From the NCBI RefSeq assembly GCF_001665535.1, contig NZ_LZSQ01000133.1, positions 1-45,120 on the forward strand: DNA of 45,120 bases, in the 5' to 3' direction. The DNA comes from Mycobacterium sp. 852002-51961_SCH5331710. Its GTDB lineage: Bacteria > Actinomycetota > Actinomycetes > Mycobacteriales > Mycobacteriaceae. The notes beneath the pieces were generated by a model. It was not told the DNA's origin and did no database searches. It was given only the letters and a program-made list of their open reading frames with translations. How positions within the stretch are numbered: the first letter of the stretch is position 1; every line of letters begins with the position of its first letter. The position numbers and the translations under genes are program-made. Shown here piece after piece: positions 40,819 to 45,120 of this stretch.

Positions 40819-42531
40819 GTGACCGCCGAAGCGCCGCCCGCGGTAGTAGAAGCTCGCCGCCCGTTCCCAGCCCGCGTCGGCCTGAAGGGCACGCTCGTTT
40901 ACAGGCTGGTGACGACCACCGATCACAAGCTCATCGGAATCATGTATGTCGTCACCTGTTTCGGCTTTTTCTTCGCGGGGGGCCTGATGGCGTTGTTGAT
41001 CCGCGCCGAGTTGGCGAGCCCGGGTTTGCAGTTCCTTTCCAACGAGCAGTACAACCAGCTGTTCACCATGCACGGCACGATCATGCTGCTGTTTTACGCC
41101 ACCCCGATCGTGTTCGGCTTCGCCAACCTGGTTCTGCCGCTTCAGATCGGCGCACCCGATGTCGCCTTCCCCCGGCTGAATGCGTTGTCCTACTGGCTGT
41201 TTCTGTTCGGCGGCCTGATCGTCTTGTCGGGATTCATCACGCCGACCGGGGCGGCGGATTTCGGCTGGACCGCCTACACGCCGCTCTCGGATGCGATCCA
41301 CTCCCCGGGCGCCGGCGGCGATCTGTGGATCTTGGGCCTGGCCGTGGGCGGGTTGGGCACGATTCTGGGCGCGGTCAACATGGTCACCACCGTGGTGTGC
41401 ATGCGCGCGCCGGGCATGACGATGTTCCGGATGCCGATCTTCACGTGGAACATCCTCATCACCTCCATCCTCGTGTTGATGGTGTTCCCGCTGCTGACCT
41501 CCGCGTTGATGGGGTTGGCTGCCGACCGGCACCTGGGCGCTCACGTCTACGACGCCGCGAACGGCGGCGCGATCCTGTGGCAGCACCTGTTCTGGTTCTT
41601 CGGCCACCCGGAGGTCTACGTGGTGGCCTTGCCGTTCTTCGGCATCGTCACCGAGATCGTTCCCGTCTTCTCCCGCAAGCCCATGTTCGGCTACAACAAC
41701 ATGGTCTTCGCGACGATGGGCATCGCCGCATTGTCGATGGCGGTCTGGGCTCACCACATGTTCGCGACGGGCGCGGTCCTCCTGCCGTTCTTCTCGTTCA
41801 TGAGCTACATGATCGCGGTGCCGACCGGCATCAAGTTCTTCAACTGGATCGGCACAATGTGGAAGGGTCAGTTGACCTTTGAGACGCCGATGCTGTTTTC
41901 GGTCGGGTTCATGGTGACCTTCCTGCTCGGTGGCCTGTCCGGGGTGATGCTGGCCAGCCCACCGATCGACTTCCACGTCACCGACACCTACTTCTTGGTC
42001 GCCCATTTCCACTACGTGCTGTTCGGCACCATCGTGTTCGCCACCTTCGCAGGAATCTACTTCTGGTTCCCGAAGATGACCGGCCGACTGCTCGACGAAC
42101 GACTGGGCAAGCTGCACTTCTGGCTGACGCTGATCGGCTTCCACACCACGTTCCTCGTGCAGCACTGGCTGGGCAATGAGGGCATGCCGCGCCGTTACGC
42201 CGACTATCTGCCGACCGACGGCTTCACGACGCTCAACGTCGTCTCCTCCATCGGGTCGTTCATTTTGGGTGTATCGATGATCGTGTTCACGTGGAACGTG
42301 GTGAGAAGCTGGCGATTCGGCGAGCCGGTGACCGTCGATGACCCCTGGGGTTTCGGCAACTCGCTGGAGTGGGCCACCAGTTGCCCGCCGCCACGGCACA
42401 ACTTCGCGGAAATCCCGCGCATCCGCTCGGAGCGGCCCGCGTTCGAACTGCATTACCCCTGGATGGTCGACCGTATGCGCGCCGAATCCCACATCGGGCG
42501 TCATGGCGAAACCGACGCGATCCCTCACTGA
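40819..42531 (+). CDS. ctaD: Additional aa3-type cytochrome c oxidase subunit I
   Basis: A 570-residue integral membrane protein with about twelve hydrophobic helices. Metal ligands visible: heme a His in LFTMHGTIMLLFY, the CuB His-Tyr crosslink block FWFFGHPEVYVV, CuB His-His in VWAHHMFATG, and heme ligands in LVAHFHYVLFG. The proton-channel Lys region FMSYMIAVPTGIKFFNW is present. It therefore looks catalytically complete. Start: GTG at 40819 with CAGGAGGAAACC before it. No ctaC, ctaE or qcr genes are nearby, so it would pair with subunits encoded elsewhere. Co-location with ferredoxin and truncated haemoglobin suggests a stress-specific isoform. Confidence 0.95.
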   Translation: MTAEAPPAVVEARRPFPARVGLKGTLVYRLVTTTDHKLIGIMYVVTCFGFFFAGGLMALLIRAELASPGLQFLSNEQYNQLFTMHGTIMLLFYATPIVFGFANLVLPLQIGAPDVAFPRLNALSYWLFLFGGLIVLSGFITPTGAADFGWTAYTPLSDAIHSPGAGGDLWILGLAVGGLGTILGAVNMVTTVVCMRAPGMTMFRMPIFTWNILITSILVLMVFPLLTSALMGLAADRHLGAHVYDAANGGAILWQHLFWFFGHPEVYVVALPFFGIVTEIVPVFSRKPMFGYNNMVFATMGIAALSMAVWAHHMFATGAVLLPFFSFMSYMIAVPTGIKFFNWIGTMWKGQLTFETPMLFSVGFMVTFLLGGLSGVMLASPPIDFHVTDTYFLVAHFHYVLFGTIVFATFAGIYFWFPKMTGRLLDERLGKLHFWLTLIGFHTTFLVQHWLGNEGMPRRYADYLPTDGFTTLNVVSSIGSFILGVSMIVFTWNVVRSWRFGEPVTVDDPWGFGNSLEWATSCPPPRHNFAEIPRIRSERPAFELHYPWMVDRMRAESHIGRHGETDAIPH

Positions 42532-42556
42532 TCCCCGGGGCGAGGCCCTGGTTTTT

Positions 42557-42578
42557 ACAAGCAATACTTGTGTAAACT
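42557..42578 (+). promoter_or_regulatory. Operator plus -10 element of a leaderless fdxA promoter
   Basis: ACAAG-CAATA-CTTGT (42557-42571), flanked by TTT on the left and GTAAA on the right, sits over the -35 region. TAAACT (42573-42578) is a TANNNT -10 box that ends 7 bases before the fdxA ATG, the spacing of a transcript starting at the start codon. There is no ribosome site, consistent with leaderless expression. Confidence 0.6.
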
Positions 42579-42585
42579 CGGTGGC

Positions 42586-42933
42586 ATGACCTACGTGATC
42601 GGCAAGAATTGTGTGGACGTCATGGATCGGGCGTGCGTCGATGAGTGCCCGGTGGATTGCATTTACGAGGGCGGCAGGGCGCTGTACATCCATCCGGATG
42701 AGTGCGTGGATTGCGGTGCCTGCGAACCGGTGTGCCCAGTCGAGGCGATCTACTACGAAGACGACCTGCCCGCCGACGAACACGGACACCTCGCCGACAA
42801 CGCCGCGTTCTTCTTCGACACGTTGCCCGGTCGCGACGCCCCGTTGGGCTCGCCGGGTGGGGCGGCCAAGCTCGGGCCCGTGCCTGCCGATGCCCCGTTG
42901 GTGGCCGCAATGGAGCGGCAGGACCAGCCGTGA
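42586..42933 (+). CDS. fdxA: 7Fe ferredoxin ([3Fe-4S][4Fe-4S])
   Basis: A 115-residue FdxA-type ferredoxin: MTYVIGKNCVDVMDRACVDECPVDCIYEG, then the classic CVDCGACEPVCPVEAIYYED. The first cluster motif lacks one Cys of a 4Fe site (7Fe pattern), the second is a full C-x2-C-x2-C-x3-CP. The C-terminal extension FFFDTLPGRDAPLGSPGG is as in mycobacterial FdxA. Carries low-potential electrons. The ATG at 42586 is adopted because it begins the conserved sequence and sits 7 bases from the -10. Overlaps the following regulator (GTGA). Confidence 0.95.
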   Translation: MTYVIGKNCVDVMDRACVDECPVDCIYEGGRALYIHPDECVDCGACEPVCPVEAIYYEDDLPADEHGHLADNAAFFFDTLPGRDAPLGSPGGAAKLGPVPADAPLVAAMERQDQP

Positions 42934-43580
42934 GCGGCCGTCGCGAGGACGTCTTCGAGTTGCTACGAAGCGAAGATGCCGCGTTGAGCATCGCCGAGAT
43001 CGCCGAGCGGTTAGACGTTCACCCCAATACCGCGCGGTTTCACCTCGACTCGCTGGTCCAGTCCGGTCGGGTGCACGCCGTGGAGGCCGACCGCACCGGA
43101 CCGGGCCGGCCGCCGTTGATGTTTCGCGCCGTTGTGGGCATGGACCCGGGGGGCCCGCGTGATTACCGAACGCTGGCCGCCGTCCTTGCCGATGCGCTCG
43201 CGCGCCAAGCCCAGCCCGAGCGTCGTGCCGTCGCGGCCGGTCGCGCCTGGGCCGATCATGTCGCCGAGCCTGGGAGAGCGCGCAGCCGCCGACAGGCCGT
43301 CGATCGGCTCACCGACCTACTCGCGAATCTGGGGTTCGCCCCCGAAAAGCGATCGACTACAACGGGTCCCGGTGAGATCGGGTTGCGCAATTGCCCGTTC
43401 CTGGAGGTGGCAGGCAGCCGCCGCGATGTGGTCTGCCCGGTCCATCTCGGGCTCATGCAAGGCGCGCTGGAGGTTTGGGACGCTCCGATCACCGTCGATG
43501 CGCTGACACCGTTCGCCGAACCGGACCTGTGCGTGGCGCATTTGGCCTCGACGACATCGGCCTCGTGTCGAGCACGGTGA
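42930..43580 (+). CDS. HTH regulator with Cys-rich C-terminus, possible Fe-S or redox sensor
   Basis: A 216-residue protein. Winged-helix DNA-binding domain residues ~5-70: ALSIAEIAERLDVHPNTARFHLDSLVQSGRVHAVE, ArsR/SufR-like. The C-terminal part has GLRNCPFLEV (Cys155), DVVCPVHLG (Cys169, His172) and EPDLCVAHL (Cys201, His205), plus Cys213. SufR-type repressors hold an Fe-S cluster with C-terminal cysteines (established); the spacing here differs from canonical SufR, so this is a related but distinct type. Translationally coupled to fdxA. I infer it senses NO, oxygen or redox state and acts on the sites at 42557 and possibly 40493. Confidence 0.8.
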   Translation: MSGRREDVFELLRSEDAALSIAEIAERLDVHPNTARFHLDSLVQSGRVHAVEADRTGPGRPPLMFRAVVGMDPGGPRDYRTLAAVLADALARQAQPERRAVAAGRAWADHVAEPGRARSRRQAVDRLTDLLANLGFAPEKRSTTTGPGEIGLRNCPFLEVAGSRRDVVCPVHLGLMQGALEVWDAPITVDALTPFAEPDLCVAHLASTTSASCRAR

Positions 43581-43603
43581 CGGGTCGAGGAAGAGGAAAC
43601 ACC

Positions 43604-43978
43604 ATGAAATCCATTCCCCTGCAGGTACTTGCCGACGAACAACTCGGCCGGGCGCGTCGGTACGGCGGGCATGCTGCCTATACGGTTCACGGCGGCCCGG
43701 ACCGCGGACTCCGCCAGACGGTGGTCGCGCTGACCAAAGGCCTCCGGTTGCGACAGGAAGCCGATCCGGCCGAGGCGACCCTTCAGGTGCTACGGGGGCG
43801 TGTGCGGCTGAGCACCGTCGATGACCGCTGGGATGGTGTCGTCGGTGACCAGCTCACCTTGCCGACTCGCCGGCACTGCCTGGACGCGCTGCAGGACTCG
43901 GTCATCTTGCTCACCGTCCACACCGATGCGCCGCATATCCCAGGTACGGCGTTGGACAGATCCAAGCAACCGGCATGA
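43604..43978 (+). CDS. Small cupin-fold protein with degenerate metal motif
   Basis: A 124-residue protein: VALTKGLRLRQEADPAEATLQVLRGRVRLSTVDDRWDGVVGDQLTLPTRRHCLDALQDSVILLTV, a single cupin beta-barrel with motif 2 His (TRRHCLDAL). Motif 1 normally has HxH...E; here it reads RLRQEADPAE, so two ligands are missing and metal catalysis is doubtful. A ligand-binding or scaffolding role is more likely. GAGGAAGAGGAAACACC precedes the ATG. Its stop overlaps the next gene (ATGA). Confidence 0.75.
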   Translation: MKSIPLQVLADEQLGRARRYGGHAAYTVHGGPDRGLRQTVVALTKGLRLRQEADPAEATLQVLRGRVRLSTVDDRWDGVVGDQLTLPTRRHCLDALQDSVILLTVHTDAPHIPGTALDRSKQPA

Positions 43979-44319
43979 CCGCGCGCGTGAACCACACACC
44001 GAGGGCGTGTGAACTATCCGAGGTCGACCTCGACACCATCGCCTGGGGATTCCTCGGATCGGAGTTCACCGGCCTGACTTACGCCGACTGGCCGATCGAA
44101 CGCAGAGTGGATGCTTTTCTCGCGCACCGCGGTATGACCGACATCCTCAACGACGGCGACGCCGACGTCGCCGTCGTGCAGCACGTACTCATCAACATCG
44201 GGGCGGCGCTGCGCGACGGTACATTGCCCACGGCCACTTGGGAGACCTCACGCCGGAACCGCGCGGCAGCGGAACGCGGCGCGTCCGGCCCGGCGATGCG
44301 GAGTGTCCGATATGGGTGA
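43975..44319 (+). CDS. 114-residue protein of unknown family
   Basis: Not recognised. Predicted helical, acidic N-terminal two-thirds: LSEVDLDTIAWGFLGSEFTGLTYADWPIERRVDAFLAHRGMTDILNDGDADVAVVQHVLINIGAALRDG; then a basic tail WETSRRNRAAAERG. One Cys (residue 12); His at 34-35 and in VVQHVL. No signal peptide or membrane helix. Start ATG overlaps the cupin stop and its end overlaps the truncated haemoglobin start, so it is made with both. Context suggests a partner or accessory of haemoglobin/oxidase function. Confidence 0.7.
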   Translation: MTARVNHTPRACELSEVDLDTIAWGFLGSEFTGLTYADWPIERRVDAFLAHRGMTDILNDGDADVAVVQHVLINIGAALRDGTLPTATWETSRRNRAAAERGASGPAMRSVRYG

Positions 44320-44749
44320 TAGGCCACCTGCGCGCGATCTCGCCACCCGTGCGGACGTGGAAGCGTTGTTGGTCCGCTTCTACACCGAAGCGTTCCGCGA
44401 CGAGCTGCTCGCCGAGCCGTTCGCCGAGCTGGCTGCGCAGGGGCTGCACGAGCACCTTCCTGTCATGTGCGACTTTTGGGAGACCGTGCTGTTTCGAGCC
44501 GGACTGTATCGGCGCAACACGCTGAACGCGCACCGGCATGTCCATGAGCAGACAACCTTGGACGCAACGCATTTCGCACGCTGGCTTCATCTGTGGACGT
44601 CAACCATCGATCAGATGTACCGCGGCCCGGTCGCCGACCACGCCAAGGTTCAAGCCGCCCGGATTGCCACAGCCATGCACCGTCGCCTCACCGGCGTCCA
44701 CGCCCCAGAGCTCGCCACACTGGCCGTCACGACATCGCAGCGAGTGTGA
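44312..44749 (+). CDS. Group III truncated haemoglobin
   Basis: A 145-residue heme protein of the trHbP (group III) class: DLATRADVEALLVRFYTEAFRDELLAEPF with the B10 Tyr, HLPVMCDFWETVLFRAGLYRRNTLNAHRHVHEQ with the CD region and proximal His, and THFARWLHLWTSTIDQMY with the conserved Trp. Group III globins bind O2, CO and cyanide and are linked to NO or peroxide stress (established for C. jejuni Ctb; inferred here). ATG at 44312 preferred; GTG at 44303 possible. It ends the operon begun at fdxA. About 70 bases follow before the SOS box. Confidence 0.9.
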   Translation: MGDRPPARDLATRADVEALLVRFYTEAFRDELLAEPFAELAAQGLHEHLPVMCDFWETVLFRAGLYRRNTLNAHRHVHEQTTLDATHFARWLHLWTSTIDQMYRGPVADHAKVQAARIATAMHRRLTGVHAPELATLAVTTSQRV

Positions 44750-44799
44750 CACCGCTTGGGCAGAAGACCGGACAGCGGCCCGCCCTGATTTGTCAGACG

Positions 44800-44815
44800 T
44801 CGAATGTATGTTCGG
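44800..44815 (+). promoter_or_regulatory. LexA SOS-box-like site before the DUF222-HNH gene
   Basis: TCGAAT-GTAT-GTTCGG agrees with the mycobacterial SOS box TCGAAC-N4-GTTCGA at 10 of 12 fixed bases. It lies 3 bases before the ATG. DNA-damage control of 13E12-family genes by LexA is established in M. tuberculosis. Confidence 0.7.
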
Positions 44816-44818
44816 GTT

Positions 44819-45120
44819 ATGTCGGGGACGGCGTTGCAGGCGGCGATATCGGCGCTGCGTGCGGCCTATGAGGAGGTGGCCGCCTGCGATGTGGACCTGT
44901 TGACCCGACACGAGTTGGTGGCTGCGCTTGATGAGTGGGAGACGTTGTCGTGTCAGCTCCCCACGATGAATCACCGCTTACTCGCTCGTCTGCAGTGTGA
45001 GACGACACCCAACGAGATGGGTGCCCACACCTGGAAAGAGGTCCTGCGGGTGCGCTACCGGATCTCGACGAGCGAGGCCAACCGACGGTTGACCGAGGCC
45101 GAGCTGCTGGCCCCGCGCCA
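44819..45120 (+). CDS. DUF222 / 13E12-family HNH endonuclease-like protein, N-terminal part
   Basis: The ATG at 44819 opens a frame that runs off the right edge (100 codons visible). SALRAAYEEVAACDVDLLTRHELVAALDEWETLSCQLPTMNHRLLARL is the helical N-terminal DUF222 domain of the 13E12 repeat family; EVLRVRYRISTSEANRRLTEAELLAPR is its second block. The C-terminal HNH nuclease motif would be downstream of the window. Multi-copy in mycobacteria and SOS-regulated. Start adopted because the SOS box ends three bases before it and no alternative exists. Confidence 0.88.
   Translation, partial: MSGTALQAAISALRAAYEEVAACDVDLLTRHELVAALDEWETLSCQLPTMNHRLLARLQCETTPNEMGAHTWKEVLRVRYRISTSEANRRLTEAELLAPR

Noticed and set aside
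40750..42789. 679-residue minus-strand frame antisense to ctaD and fdxA
   Set aside because: His/Arg/Asp-rich mirror of real coding sequence in high-GC DNA; ctaD on the plus strand is unmistakable.

Overview
The window reads as chromosomal DNA of a mycobacterium, most likely a fast-growing Mycolicibacterium-type species. The evidence is high GC in all codon positions, frequent GTG starts and 4-nt ATGA/GTGA gene overlaps, many lipid-catabolism genes, a mycofactocin-type SDR, the moeY/dcpA pair (arranged as Rv1355c-Rv1354c in M. tuberculosis), tandem-USP and DosR-box features, and a 13E12/DUF222-HNH gene behind an SOS box. No tRNA, rRNA or CRISPR was seen.

Layout. 1-~900: right part of an IS30-family element that cuts a hairpin repeat. 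943-6901: two divergent acyl-CoA oxidation operons sharing a palindromic operator (GntR, acyl-CoA dehydrogenase, thiolase and SDR to the left; acyl-CoA dehydrogenase and mycofactocin-type SDR to the right). 6972-8353: MaoC hydratase and purU. 8656-13390: GNAT-like protein, ThiF-nitroreductase fusion (MoeY) and GAF-GGDEF-EAL c-di-GMP enzyme, facing a flavoprotein. 14711-20038: two TetR genes, a lone PAS protein, a heteromeric-type acyl-CoA dehydrogenase pair and a tandem universal stress protein with a DosR-like box. 20040-23852: Rieske oxygenase/DapB-like dehydrogenase/TetR operon, and a flavin-dependent monooxygenase. 23861-25384: secreted low-complexity protein. 25840-36352: two facing catabolic operons (P450, crotonase, fused CoA-transferase, SDR, APH-like protein; against TetR, P450, SDR, lipocalin-like protein). 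36392-38390: flavin oxidoreductase, a YdeI-like protein and a frameshifted EspC-like pseudogene. 38574-40385: long-chain acyl-CoA synthetase.

The right end (40493-44749) is the most striking part. It holds an extra aa3-type oxidase subunit I without its partner subunits, a 7Fe ferredoxin with a leaderless-type promoter and its own palindrome, a helix-turn-helix regulator with a Cys-rich C-terminus, a cupin-like protein, an unrecognised 114-residue protein and a group III truncated haemoglobin, the last five nearly or actually overlapping. I infer a redox- or nitric-oxide-responsive respiration/detoxification island. The window closes with a LexA-type SOS box and the start of a DUF222-HNH gene.

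How the genes work together: most of the window is substrate oxidation. P450s and a Rieske oxygenase hydroxylate, SDRs oxidise alcohols, CoA ligase/transferase activate acids, and dehydrogenases, hydratases and thiolase shorten them. Each block has a local TetR or GntR regulator and a visible palindrome in its control region. Substrates cannot be named from sequence alone.
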